Source of the DNA: Lepus europaeus
Lineage: Eukaryota > Chordata > Mammalia > Lagomorpha > Leporidae
NCBI RefSeq assembly: GCF_033115175.1
Contig: NC_084835.1
Location: forward strand, 98,486,448 to 98,550,447
Direction: 5' to 3'
Length of the DNA stretch: 64,000 bases
Both the position numbers and the translations under genes were made by a program. Positions within the stretch are counted from its first letter, which is position 1, and each line of letters opens with the position of its first letter. Shown piece after piece: positions 12,303 through 23,230 of this stretch. The notes beneath the pieces were generated by a model. It worked only from the letters and a program-made list of their open reading frames with translations. It ran no database searches and was not told where the DNA came from.

Positions 12303-12867
12303 GCCTTCATTTTAATGGCATCCACTTTGGAGAAAGTCAAGCCCACACACAGGGGTAGCAAGGCTAGGAAATGAGGATTCTGGCAGGTGCAGCTCTGAGA
12401 CTTGACCTCTGGTTGGGTGGAGGAGCATTAGCAGGAACCACTTAGTGAGCTCTGCGTAGTTCAAGGATATAAGCCCCTATTTTAGAAAGGAAAATATAAA
12501 ATAAAATGGATGGGTTTCTTTAAAATGGGATAAGTTTTTTGTTAAAACAGAAACTACAAACCAAATCATTTGAACCTGACAGTGCTTTGTTACTTAGTGT
12601 CACAAGCCCTTCCTGAACAACTTAAGATAGAGAATATTTGCAGCCCAGAGGGGCCAAAGAAAACACAATTTGTGTGCTAATCAGATTGACACAAGGTCTC
12701 AGGACTGATGATTTAATTACCTACTGTTCAAAAGAATTCTTTCTAGCAAATTGTTTCATTCCAGAGTCATCATTTTCCCACTTGAAATATACGATCTAAT
12801 ATTCATGTCATTGTCAGGATTTATAAACACAATTTAGGTAATTGTGGGCAATTAAAGGGTGGCTTAT
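12303..12867. other. AT-rich intergenic DNA
   Basis: No gene, repeat or structured signal that I can name. Confidence 0.45.
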
Positions 12868-13290
12868 ACAGGAGATGGTATATTCATTTTATATTCCTGT
12901 GCAACAAATTCAGCCATTTGAGATGTCTCCATTTATGATCTCACTTCCCTGGGTCAGGAGTCCAGGCGCACCTCAAGCTGGGTCCCCTGCGTGTGGTCCC
13001 AAGGCTGCAGTCAGTGTGTTTGCTGGGCTGCGGTCTCACCCACAGGCTCAAGTTGGGGAAGAATCAGCTTCTAAGCTCATTCATGTGGTTGGCAGGATTC
13101 AATCCCTTGAGCCATGGGACTGAGGTGCCAGCCGGGATCTTCGCTTCTAACCTGCTGGAAGCCACCATCAGATCCTGGAGCCCCTTGCAGATCCCAGGGA
13201 TGGCAGATGGCTCTTGACTGCTCCAATGCACCCACTGACCCTATTAAGCCAGTGACAGGCGCCTCTCTAACGTCTTTGCTGTACTCTATA
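12868..13290 (-). repeat. Ancient MaLR-type LTR relic
   Basis: Wording such as 'tattcctgtgcaacaaattcagcc' and 'gggtcaggagtccaggc' resembles the antisense of old MST/MLT-type mammalian LTRs. Boundaries are approximate and the family call rests on remembered consensus. Confidence 0.45.
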
Positions 13291-13359
13291 GTTAGAAGCA
13301 AGTTGCCTGTTCTTCCCATATTCAAGGGCTGTGCGCATTAGATTGAAAGGCTGGGGAGT

Positions 13360-13475
13360 ATTAGTAGTTAGGAGAATCAAGTCTGAATCCCAGCTATACC
13401 CCTTTCCAGCTTGGGCAAGTAGCTGAACGTCTCATAATCTTTAGATTACCCCTGTATAAAATGGGCTGATTCTAT
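13360..13475 (+). repeat. MIR
   Basis: Shows the MIR core order: 'gaatcccagctatacc', 'cttgggcaagtagctgaacgtctc' and 'cctgtataaaatgggctgat'. Diverged, as expected of a mammal-wide relic. Confidence 0.75.
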
Positions 13476-13835
13476 CCTATATTAATTAGGATGTTTTCAA
13501 CTGCATGCAATTGAAGACCAATTAAAAGTAATAAACACCAAGAGATTTATTTTCTTACAACAAGAAGTCTGGCACTGAGAGTTTCAGGGATGGTTAATCC
13601 AACCGTTCTGTGTCTTCAAAGATAGAACTTGATGGTTTTTTGTTCTGTTTGAATTCTGATCACTCCAAGGTGCTGGCGTTCAAAGATGGAGCAAGAAAAC
13701 CCTGGTGCGATGTGCTTGCTCTCTTGCCTTCCTTTACTTTGTCTTCCTTTTCTTTTGTTGATGAAGTTTTGCATTTTTTTTAAAAAAATAATAGACTATT
13801 TCTTGGAAGAGTTTTAGGTTTACAGAAGAATCGAG

Positions 13836-14125
13836 GGGCCAGTGCTATGACATAGTGAGTAAAGCCACTACCTGCAATGCTGGCATCCCCTATGGGCACT
13901 GGTTTGAGTCCCAGCTATTCCTCTTCTAACCCAGCTCCCTGCTAACGGCCTGTGAAAAGCAGTGGAAGATGACCCAAGTGATTGGGCCCCTGCCACCCAT
14001 GTGGGAGACCCAGAAGTAGCTTTGACCTGGCCCAGCCCTGGCCATTGCAGTCACCTGGGGAGTAAGCCAGTGGATGGAAGATCTCTCTCTCTCTCGCTCT
14101 TGCTCTCTCTCTCCCTCTCTGACTA
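13836..14125 (+). repeat. CSINE inside old L1
   Basis: Head 'ggggccagtgctatgacatag' to a CT-rich end. The A tail is not preserved. The L1 sequence resumes at its right side. Confidence 0.85.
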
Positions 14126-14343
14126 TTCTAGAATGTTAAGGAGTTGGAGACATACAATATGTAGCTTTTCACACTCGCTTCTTCCATTTAACAACATGCA
14201 TTTAAGGTTCTTCCATATCACTTTCTGTCATGGCTCATTTCTCCTCATCACTGAATAACGTCCCATTGCATGGATAACCCACAGTTTCATTACCCATCTA
14301 CCCATTGGAAGGAAACATTGATTGCTCCCAACTGTGGGCAATT

Positions 14344-14679
14344 GTAGATGGTAGCTTTGGGATCCGCAAGGAGAGAAGTAACTACACTTCCGGGAATGGA
14401 GAGTCCCTACCTGCACTTTCGGGGACGAAAAGTCCTTGTCAAGGTTCCCGGGGGTGCCTAAAGGTCAACCAATGAGGATCAGACCTGCCTCAACCTTTAA
14501 CCCCCATGCCCTGTATCTATAAAAGGAGCCCTCCCAAACTCTGACATGTGACTTCTCCAGCCCCTGCTCTGTTGGAACCAGGGAACCTCGCCTGGAAGCA
14601 GAATCCCAATAAAAGCTTGTGAATTGATTGATTCATCTGCCTGGGAAGATTTGTTACTTGCCGGACACCTTCCAGTAGA
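14344..14679 (+). mobile_element. Solo LTR of an endogenous retrovirus, 5-bp target duplication
   Basis: The LTR is 14349-14674 (326 bp). It begins TG and ends CA, flanked by GTAGA at 14344-14348 and 14675-14679. Inside are CCAAT (14469-14473), TATAAAA (14518-14524) and AATAAA (14608-14613), spaced as in a retroviral promoter and polyadenylation unit. The flanking L1 reads through once the LTR is removed. No internal retroviral genes adjoin it, so it is a solo LTR formed by recombination. The 5-bp duplication fits a class I or class III element. The family is not identified. Confidence 0.88.
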
Positions 14680-14952
14680 CAAAGCTGCTGTAAACTGGTG
14701 TGGAAGTTCTTGGATAGGTTTAAGTTTTCAATTCTTTGGGGGTAAATATCTAGGAATGTGAGTGCTGGATCATTTGACAAAACTGTGTTTGACTTTGAAA
14801 GAAACGAAAATTGTCTCCAGAAGCGACTTTATCATTTAGCATCCCCACCAGCAATAGTAAGAGTTTCTGAAGTTCCATCTCCTCACCAGCATTTGGCATT
14901 GATAGCGTTTTGCACTTTAGCCATTCTGATAAGTGTGTAATGGTATCTCATT

Positions 14953-15338
14953 TTTAAAGCATTTTAAAAAAAAATTATTCAAGAGACAGAGATAGTGATG
15001 ATAGAGATAGAGATATAGAGATAGAGATAAGAGATAGGGATAATAGATATAGAGATAGATCGAGATGATAGAGGACTCTCATTGTCTGGTTCTCTCCCCC
15101 AAAATTGTTGCCGTGTCCAGGACTGGGCCAAAGCAAAGCCAGGAGCCAGGAACTCAATCCAGGTCTCCCATATGGATGGCAAGAACCCAACTTCCTGAGT
15201 TAGCACCTGCTGCCTCCCAAGGTTTGCACTGGCTGGAAGCTAGAATTGGGAGCATAGCTCAGGATCAAACCTAGGCAACTCCAATATGAGATGTTTCTGT
15301 ACCAACTAGCATCTTACCTGGAAGGCTAACTGTCATCC
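14953..15338 (-). repeat. CSINE with GATA-rich tail, inside old L1
   Basis: Old subtype in antisense. The duplication TGGTATCTCATT is perfect (14941-14952 and 15339-15350) and lies in L1 sequence. The usual GA-rich segment has become a (GATA/GAGATA)-like microsatellite at 14997-15070. Confidence 0.9.
14992..15072 (+). repeat. Impure GATA/GAGATA microsatellite
   Basis: Many units of gata, gagata and tagaga follow one another. It lies in the GA-rich tail of the antisense CSINE and probably grew from it. Confidence 0.88.
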
Positions 15339-15400
15339 TGGTATCTCATTGTCTTGAGCTGCCATTCCTTGATGACATTGGAGTGGATTTGGAGCCTGGC

Positions 15401-15803
15401 ATTTCTGAAACTATGATTATGTGTACAGTGGACTTACTGGTGCTTACAAGACCAAGGGAATACACCAGTGGAGGCAAGTGTCTACTGTGGGATAGGAGAA
15501 TAGGAGGCCTTAGAACTGAGAGGTACAATTATCAAAGATTAAAATTTCCAGACATTGAGTTAGAAAGATCCAACTGGTTTTTGCCAGCAATTCATGACTT
15601 GAGCAGCATCCAATCTCCAAAATAAAAAGGAGCCCTAATAAGCTAAACAGAGTGAGTGGGTTTCATAGGCAGAGAAAGGCGGACAGAACCCCGACACGGG
15701 AACCAAGAGCAGATGCATAGTAACCAAAGGGACAAGAGTGGGAAAACAAGCAAAGCACTTTAATCTCAGGAAGTCCATGATGGTTTCAGAACAAGGGGTA
15801 GGG
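15401..15803. other. Unassigned sequence
   Basis: No recognisable gene or repeat between the L1 end and the next SINE. It may be further diverged repeat. Confidence 0.4.
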
Positions 15804-16085
15804 ATGGGCACTGCGGCACAGTGGTGAAGCCACCATTCGGGACACACGTCCCATTTCCGAGTGTCTAGGTCCGAGTTCCGCCTTTGCCTGCAATCCAGCT
15901 CCCTGCTAATGTGCACCCAGGGAAGCAGCAGGTGATGGCTCATGCACTTGGGTCCTTCACACCCGTGTAGGAGACTCACATGGAGTTCCTGGCTTCAGGC
16001 TTCAGCCTGGCCCATCCCCATCTGGGGAGTAAATGGATGATGGCAGCTCTCTCTGTCTCTACCTCTTAAATAAATTAATTTAGAA
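15804..16085 (+). repeat. CSINE, old subtype
   Basis: Head 'gggatgggcactgcggcacag', tail 'ctcttaaataaattaattt'. It sits immediately left of the plus-strand L1. Confidence 0.83.
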
Positions 16086-16099
16086 AACATTTTTTAAAA

Positions 16100-17385
16100 A
16101 GATACTATCATGAAAGTGAAAACACACAGTCCACAGAAAGGGAGAAGATACTTGCATACCATTTGTCAGATAAGGGCTTACTATCCAGAACATGTAAAGA
16201 GTGCTTACAATTCAACAACAAATTTTTAAATAATAAAAATTCTGCCAGTAGATATTTCCCTAAAGAAGGCTCACGAAGAGCTGACAGAGAGGTGAAAAGA
16301 TGTTCACATTGTTAGGGAAGCCTGAATCAAAATCACAATGAGATACCACGTTGTAGCCTCTAGGATGAATGTAATAATTATTTTTAGTGGGAAATGACCA
16401 ATGCTAGTATCCGAGGGTGTGAGGAGCTGGAACTCTCATACATTTCTGGCAAATACGTAAAACGGTGCTTCCACTGTAGGAAAGTTTTCGTTCCTTAAAA
16501 AGTGAAGCCCAGCTTGACCATCTGACCTAACAATTCCGCTCCTACATCTATACCCCAAAGATGCAAAAGCAGGGACCCAAACTGATGCTTGCACACCCAC
16601 CGTTCATAGCAGCAGGGCTCAATCACCAGAGGCAAAAATAAGCTAAATATCCATCCATGGGTGATTGGATAAACAAAACGGAAAGTTGTCCAGCCACAAA
16701 AAGGGATGAAGTATTTTTTTTAAGTTTTTTTTTTTTTTTTTTTTTTTTGACAGGCAGAGTGGACAGTGAGAGAGAGAGAGAGACAGAGAGAAAGGTCTTC
16801 CTTTTTGCCATTGGTTCGGCGCACGGCGCTGATCCAATGGCAGGAGCCAGGTGCTTCTCCTGGTCTCCCATGGGGTGCAGGACCCAAGCACTTGGGCCAT
16901 CCTCCACTGCACTCCTTGGCCACAGCAGAGAGCTGGCCTGGAAGAGGGGCAACCGGGACAGGATCGGTGCCCCGACCAGGACTAGAACCTGGTGTGCCGG
17001 CGCCGCAAGGCGGAGGATTAGCTTATTGAGCCAAGGCACCGGCCGGGATGAAGTATTGATGCACACCACAGGGTTGAACCTTGAAAACAAGATCAGGGAA
17101 AGAAGCCCAGCACAAAAAACTGCATCATACTGTGTGAGCCCATGCGCATGTGGGATCTGGAATAGATGACAGGAAGCAGATTAGTGATTGCTGGGCCCAG
17201 GGGAGGAGGTCACAGGAGCAACTGATTAAAGCTTGCAGCATTTCCTCTTGGAGAGATGGAAAGGTTCTAAAATTGAACAGCAGTGACGGGTGCAGCATTA
17301 TAAAGGTACCAAATGCCACCGAACTGTACACCTTAAAATGGCTAAAATGGGGAATTTGCGTCATATGAATTTCACCGTCTCCAAA
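16100..17385 (+). repeat. Old L1 3' end, plus strand, split by a SINE
   Basis: Contains the familiar ORF2 3' blocks 'gataagggcttactatccagaac', 'caattcaacaacaaa', 'atcacaatgagataccac' and the run to 'tgaatttcaccgtctcc'. It is full of stops and is non-functional. A young SINE interrupts it at 16714-17044. Confidence 0.85.
16714..17044 (-). repeat. CSINE, young subtype, inside old L1
   Basis: Poly-T left, head 'gagccaaggcaccggcc' right. The duplication GGGATGAAGTA is perfect (16703-16713 and 17045-17055). About 30 bp of the GC-rich region before the tail is deleted relative to its relatives. Confidence 0.94.
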
Positions 17386-18430
17386 CAACAAGCAAAATCC
17401 AGAGTCACTCACAAAGGGAAGGGGGCTTGGAAGGGTCAGCTGGGAGAGCAAGAGGGAATTATTCAACCCTGGAAAAGAGGGAGAGGCACTTGTTTTGGAG
17501 TAGCCCGAGTCGAGGCGAGCTGGCTGGAGTGCACGGGGCGACTCTCAGAGCACAGCAAAAGGCATGAACTCGCCCCTCTCCCAGGCCAGAGACAGGAATG
17601 AAAGCAATGTCAGGCCTCCCCTCCCCCTGCAGCCGCGGAACAAAGCCCTGAGCTCTCCCTCTGAGCATCCAAGTGTGGCCTGGGAATCCTAAACTATTCT
17701 GTGGCTCCTGGAAGGTGCGCGGCAGGGACGTTGGCGCCCTCCTCTGGTCGCTGAGAGCTTTCGCTCCCTGGTCAGGGACTGATGGGAAGCTGGCTGGCCC
17801 TCTGCCCTGGCCTCCTGTGCAAGACCAGGCTCTGGAGCTGCTCGGCAGGTGCTGGGGACCAGGGCTGTGAACGAAGCGGCCCTCTGTGCCCCTCACCCCT
17901 CCACACCTGCCGCTGTCCTGCACCTTCCATCCAGCGTGGGCGGGCACCTGCAGCCCAGCTGCCCGCCCCTCCTTTACCAGGAGACCCTTCGGGAGCCCAT
18001 ACCCTTTTACTCATTGCTTAAAAGATAAGTTTGTGTTCACTGCTAACCTGTACCTTGAGCCTGGAAAATTGCAAAGACAGCTGCTCCCCCTTGTAGTGCC
18101 TGGCTCCTTCCATCCTAGGGTCACACACTGGGCTTCTACCCCCATCTCCACCCCTGAGGAAGGAAGCCCCCAACACCCTCTCCTATAGTCAGCCCAGACC
18201 CAGTGCCAGCCGGGTGGCCTGCTCGCCAGGAAGGCCAGTGACACAGGTCACACCTGGGAGAGGCATCCCCTTTGCCTCCAGTACTCTAGCTCCACCCACA
18301 GAGACCTACTGGGTGCTGCCCACATCACCATCTCTCACCCCACATCCCAGATCCGAGGCGGCCTGAGCATTACCACAGACAGAGCTGCAGTGAGACAGCA
18401 GGCTTTACCCCCAGGTGAGCGGTGATTAAA
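17386..18430. other. GC-rich intergenic DNA, no gene recognised
   Basis: Long overlapping frames on both strands (17459-18188) reflect GC content. I see no conserved motif, splice pair or known protein. Some CpGs occur near 17490-17780 but are too sparse to call an island. Confidence 0.45.
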
Positions 18431-18439
18431 AGTCTGATT

Positions 18440-19131
18440 TGGGACAGCATTGTGGCACAGCAGGTTAAGTGGCTGCTTGCATCACTGGCATCCCACAGTG
18501 GAATGTGCTTTGAGGCCCAGTTGCTCCACTTCCAACCCTGCTCCCTGCTAATGTGGCCTGGGAAAGTATCAGATGATGGCCCAAGTGCTTGGGCCCCTGC
18601 CACCTATAATGGGAGAGCAGATGAAGTTCAGGGCTCTTGGCTTCAGCCTCACCCAGCCCTGATCCTTTTTTTTTTTTTTTTTTTTTTTGAAGATTTTATT
18701 TATTTATTTGAGAGGTAGAGTTACAGACAGTGAGAGGGAGAGACAGAGAGAGAGGTCTTCCATCCACTGGTTCACTCTCCAAATGGCCTAAATGTCTGGA
18801 GCTGAGCCAATCTGAAGCCAGAGCCAGGAGCTTCCTCCAGGTCTCTGACATGGGTGCAGGGGCCCAAGCACTTGGGCCATCCTCCACTGCTTTCCCAGGC
18901 CACAGCAGAGAGCTGGATTGGAAGAGGAGCAGCTGGGACTAGAACTGGCATCCATTTGGGATACTGGCACTGCAGGTAGATTAACCCACTGCACCACAGT
19001 GCCAGCCCCAGCCCTGATTCTGACCATTGTGGCCATTTGAGGTATGAACCAGCAAATGGAAGGTCTCTCTCTCTCTCTCTCCTTCTCACCCTCCCTTTCA
19101 AATTAATACATAAAATCTTCTTTAAAATAAG
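18440..19131 (+). repeat. CSINE (outer copy), split by another CSINE
   Basis: Plus-strand element. Left part 18440-18663, right part 19007-19131, ending with a CT run and 'tttcaaattaatac'. A short GTCTGATT duplication flanks it (18432-18439 and 19132-19139). Confidence 0.87.
18664..19006 (-). repeat. CSINE (inner copy) nested in an older CSINE
   Basis: Full-length antisense element. The duplication CCCAGCCCTGAT (18652-18663 and 19007-19018) is made of outer-SINE sequence, which proves the nesting order. Confidence 0.93.
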
Positions 19132-19318
19132 GTCTGATTCCACTTCTAAGTATTTACCTGTAGCTACATTTGCACATGAATCAAATAGCAAAGCTGTGAT
19201 CACAAAGGCCAGGGAACACGCCCTTGTCCATCACCAGGAAAACCACACAGTGGAACACCGTGCATTTATTAGTTTTTAACGTTCTGATAGGAACCTAAGA
19301 AGGCAACACGTAGAACAG

Positions 19319-19750
19319 TGTTACTGCGGGGGGCTCCAATTGAAAAGGAAACAAGGCCGTTGAGCCTTTGCTAGAGTGTGCTGCACTTCCGCATCCCAGT
19401 GACTCAGCGTTTCCAACAATCCAAGATGGCCCCCGGGGGCGGTACCTAGCCTGACCGGAGACTTCTGTATGTGTCCTCGGCTGTGATAGGCCCTTGAGGG
19501 CATGCCCGGCTCACGTCCTGCCTTACCTTTCAGCTGGTTGGCTCGGTTCCCTTGTGCCCTGGACAGCCCCCTTTCTGTGTCTATAAAAGCTCTTCCTCTC
19601 CCAATAAAGTCGAGAACTCGGCTGCGCCGTGGGTGTTGACTGATCTCCTTTGCCCGCCGAAACTCGTCATCCCGCTCGGCCCCTGAGCTCCCCAGGCTGG
19701 CCCTGAGGAGCTCCATCGGACCTGCTGCCCTGTAATAAGCAGCATGTTAC
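19319..19750 (+). mobile_element. Solo LTR of an endogenous retrovirus, 6-bp target duplication
   Basis: The LTR is 19325-19744 (420 bp). It starts TG and ends CA, flanked by a perfect TGTTAC at 19319-19324 and 19745-19750. TATAAAA lies at 19582-19588 and AATAAA at 19603-19608, so the R region is very short if both are used. The GC-rich stretch downstream would be R/U5. A 6-bp duplication is typical of class II (betaretrovirus-like) elements, which is an inference. No gag, pol or env sequence adjoins it. Confidence 0.88.
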
Positions 19751-20513
19751 GGTTCCAGGTGAGTGGGAAAAAATGCACCCTTGTGTCGCACACGTGTTTG
19801 CAAATGTAGACTGAGTGGAAGGTTGCTCAGGAAGTGGTGGACGGGGGTTTTCTGGAGAGAAGCACTAGGAGGCCAGGACACCACGCAAGGTTTGCCACTG
19901 CAGCCGTAGGAAACGACTCCCACTCCCGTGCACGTGCGCCATCCCAGCGTGCATCTCCCTGAAGTGGAGCTCTGTTACACACTCACTCCCCCAGCTCTCC
20001 CCAGCCCTGGGGGACCTCCATCCTGCTTCTGCCTCTGCTCTTCCCGGAACCTCCTGGGGGGTGGATTCTGGGCCCGCGGCTCTTCTCCCTGGGTCCACTC
20101 TGCTGATGGAGGGGTCCACTCCGACCCCACACCTGTCAGTCCATCACAGCTCCTCCAGCCTGAGTGACCCCTCACCCCACTCCTTGGCAAACTGGGACAA
20201 GGCCAGTGGAAGAGCCAGGACTAGATGTCAAGTAGCTGCCTCATGGTGTGGTTTGGCCAGGGGGTGGGATTTTGCGAGGAAAGAAGCTAAGCCTGTCTTC
20301 CCCTGAGCCTCCCCTGGAGCAGCCGCCGCCTCTAGAAAGACCGAGGGGTGCTGGAAGGGGGAGAGCACACAGGTCAGTGTTGTGGGCCACGCGTTTATCC
20401 ATGTGCCCCTCTCAGCCCAGTAGGGAGCCCACTGGCCACGTGCAGCCGAGGAGAGGGTCGTGAGCAGGGCTGCTTGGAGCCATCAGAAAACCCCTCAGCT
20501 GGCATCGCATCCA
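19751..20513. other. Unassigned intergenic DNA
   Basis: GC-rich, with frames open on both strands and no recognisable product or repeat. Confidence 0.4.
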
Positions 20514-20615
20514 TGGGTGCAGGGGCCCAAGTGCTTGGGCCATCACCAATGGGCACTGCTTCCGGTCCAGCTCCCTGCTAATGCACCTGGGAAAGCAGCA
20601 GGAGATGGCCCAAGT
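20514..20615. repeat. Rearranged CSINE: inverted fragment next to direct fragment
   Basis: About 20514-20550 matches the antisense middle of a CSINE ('gggtgcaggggcccaagtgcttgggccatc'). About 20559-20615 matches the sense strand of nearly the same region ('ggtccagctccctgctaatgcacctgggaaagcag'). The two oppose each other with no intact head or tail. Confidence 0.7.
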
Positions 20616-21326
20616 GCGAGTGGGAACAACCCGCGTCAGTCGCTGAGGCTGGGTGAAAGGTGGGACCGTGGGGGCACCCAGGTCTCAGGCCAGGGCCTTA
20701 GGGGGCTGGCTGCTCAGGTGTCACTGAGCGGTGGTGAAGACCGTGTGTTCCTGAACATTCTGGATGAAGAGGCCGGAGGTGGGAGATGGGAGGCTGGGAG
20801 GCTGAGCCCTGAATAGTTCCCCAGCTGTGTCTGGTTTGGGACCAGGCAGGTGCACATTAGAATCGCCTGGAAGAGCCTAAACACCCAGCTTCCCAGCCTG
20901 CCCTGCACATGCCCTGCCATGAAGTTTGACTTTGCAGGGCTAAGACCTGGGCACCAGAGTTAAAAAAAAAAAAAAAAGCTGCACAGGTGCTTTTAAAAGA
21001 AATAAGAGGGTATTGATGAGGACACTGCACAGAGAGAAATAATGCAGAAACAAGGGGACAAATTCTGCACAAAATGGAGCGTTCAGGCTTCTTCTTGGCC
21101 TGCCAGCCCTGGCTCCCGACGACGAGGGCCACCGTGAGCCAGGGCCGCGGCTGCCTCGGCAGGTGCAGCAAGTCTGCTCTGTCTTCCACCTCCTTCCTTG
21201 CCGGCTTCTGGCTCTGATGCCCCAGATGACAGCACAGGAGAGGCCTGCGGCAGCCCACACAGTACTTGTCAGAATGACTCTTGTCCTTGGAGGAAGCAGG
21301 GAAGCACTGCAAAAACTGTGCTTCCT
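20616..21326. other. Unassigned intergenic DNA
   Basis: A 15-base A run at 20961-20975 may be a remnant retroposon tail. The 198-residue minus frame at 20857-21453 has no recognisable domain and partly covers a SINE. Confidence 0.4.
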
Positions 21327-21618
21327 GGGGGCTGGCACTCGGCACTGCGGTAAAGTCGCTGCCTGGGACACGCGTGTCGCATAGCCGAGTGTGTGTTTTG
21401 GGTGCTGGTTCTGCTTCCATTACCTGTGAGGCAGCAGGTGTTGGCTCAAGCACTTAGGTGCTTGCAACCTATTTGGGAGACCCAGATGCAGTTCCTGGCT
21501 CCTGCCTTTGGCCTGGCCCAGCCCTTGGCTGTTGTGGGCAAGTAGGGAGTGAACCAGCGGATCTTGCTCTGTCTTTTTGTCTCTGTCTCTCTCTGCCTTT
21601 CAAATAAGATAGAAAAAA
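21327..21618 (+). repeat. CSINE, old subtype
   Basis: Head 'ggggctggcactcggcactgcgg' to tail 'ctttcaaataagatag'. Imperfect flanking repeats GTGCTTCCTGGG (left) and GTGCTTTCTGGG (right) look like the decayed duplication. Confidence 0.85.
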
Positions 21619-21619
21619 A

Positions 21620-22793
21620 GTGCTTTCTGGGAATTGTGTGCCCAAAACCTTTTCCCACCTGCCTGGCTTTTTCAGCACATCCTAGGGCACCAATGTCCCA
21701 GAGAAATATAATGTGAACTGCAAATGTAAGGGCAAACTTTCTAGAAGCCAAATGAAACCGTTAAAAAAGGAAACATGAAATTAATTTTGAGTAATATCTC
21801 ATTGAACCCATTATATCTAAAAATTGTCATTTTGGAGTATAATCCATACTCCAATAATGTTGTTATTGAGAGAGTCCACATTCTTTTTCTCGCTCCAGGT
21901 ACTTGAGACCCAGTGTGCACTGCACACACCTTCATTCAGATCTTTAAGTGGTCCCACGTGGCTGCTGGCTGCCATATTGGTCCGCACACGCTAGGGCCCA
22001 GGGTTCAGTGCAAACCTCTCAACAATGCTCTCAGCATCAGAGGGCACAGGATCCTTGGGAAAGAGCAGATGAAATTGTTGCCTATTGTGAGAGCAGAAAA
22101 GTTAAGACCAGGCCCCACAGAGCAGGTTCACAGGGAGCTGCTGCCACCATCTGACTCTGGGAGGGGTCCCTTGCACCAACAGCTCTTTGTGGGCTAAGGC
22201 TAAGGGGCTACAAGGGGCAGGACCAGGGATGAGGCTCCTTGTGCATGACCAAGAGTATCGAGGAGGAAGAGAGACGGCGTGACACGGGACTTCGAGGAGG
22301 AGCCAGGGTCTCACCCACTCCACCCCCACCTGCTGGGCATGGTTAGCCCTAGTTGCACAGACAGTGCCTCTCTTCTGTGGAGCCTCTGTGGCCTCTGAAG
22401 TGGACACATTAGCTCCCACCAGGCAAGCTAGGTAAGCAGAAGCTTCAGTCTCTCGGGAGAAGACCAGCCGTTCTTAACACAGAACCCTTCTTGGACAGAG
22501 CAAAACACTGATGGCGCTACTTGCCCCCTGTGGTTCAGTTCTTGACAATGCAATCATGAATCAGGAGACTGAGCCTACAGTCCAAAAGTTAGTTGTCCCA
22601 TTGCATGTGCCAAACCGAAGAGAGAGCATAAAAAGGAACGCCTGGCTAGACTGGGCTAGAGGGAGATGGAGACGGTTTAATGGCAGCGCCACTGAATCTC
22701 CCAGCAGTCTTTGAAACACAGGTTCCCTGAGCAGTACTGTGTATTTGGGAGAGTTTCTCTCTCTGCAGAAGTATTGCTCAAACATACCCAGAA
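21620..22793. other. Unassigned intergenic DNA
   Basis: No gene or named repeat seen. Confidence 0.4.
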
Positions 22794-22882
22794 CACACAC
22801 ACAATGTATATGTGTATATATGTATATATGTATATATATACACACAAAATGTATTGTGTGTATATGCATATAAAATATATTC
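22790..22882 (+). repeat. CA/TATA compound microsatellite
   Basis: Alternating purine-pyrimidine tract: acacacacac, then tatatgtatata units, then tatatacacaca. Such tracts can adopt Z-DNA or cruciform forms and are usually polymorphic. Confidence 0.9.
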
Positions 22883-22969
22883 CTCCCTAAGTTTTTTGGA
22901 ATCAGTGGCATCCAACAGTGTCAAAGAAGCCAAAGAACTATGTCTAAATTTGGTTGAGACAGTGGGTGT

Positions 22970-23215
22970 TAAGATGCCCATTAAGACATCAACGTCCCAG
23001 GCCATGGCTCTGCTCCCGATTTCGGTTCCCTGCTACTCGCACCCTGATTCAGAGGAAGTGATGGCTCAAGTAATGGGGCCCTTGCCACCAATTTGGGAGA
23101 CCCACATGGGGTTCCCTACTCTTGGCTTTGTCCTGGCCAGAGGCCTGTTGCAGTCATTTGGGGAATGAGCCAACGGATGGGATCTCTCTCTCTCCCGTCT
23201 CTGTCTCCTTAAAAA
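22970..23215 (+). repeat. CSINE fragment, head missing
   Basis: Starts in the middle ('taagatgcccattaagacatc') and runs to the CT-rich end ('gatctctctctctcc'). The A/B-box head is lost. Confidence 0.75.
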
Positions 23216-23230
23216 TACTTTTTTAATTGT

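Larger units (their letters stand above)
13765..15400 (-). repeat. Old L1 3' region, interrupted three times
   Basis: Fragments at about 13765-13835, 14126-14348, 14675-14952 and 15339-15400 join into one antisense L1 3' region. Recognised pieces include the 'gttttaggtttacagaagaat' block, the 'tttaaggttcttccatatc' block, 'ataaccyacagtttcatt' type wording and 'atccccaccagcaatag'. The interruptions are a SINE (+), a solo LTR and a SINE (-), all younger than the L1. Assignment rests on the well-known mammalian L1 3' antisense sequence. Confidence 0.82.

Noticed and set aside
13765-17385. Possible intact L1 with reverse transcriptase
   Set aside because: Only diverged 3' ends are present, full of stops and insertions.
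17459-18188. Overlapping long frames in GC-rich DNA
   Set aside because: Both strands are open, with no motif or splice evidence.
22790-22882. CRISPR-like or other short repeat array
   Set aside because: It is a CA/TA microsatellite. No spaced direct repeats of CRISPR type occur in this mammalian DNA.
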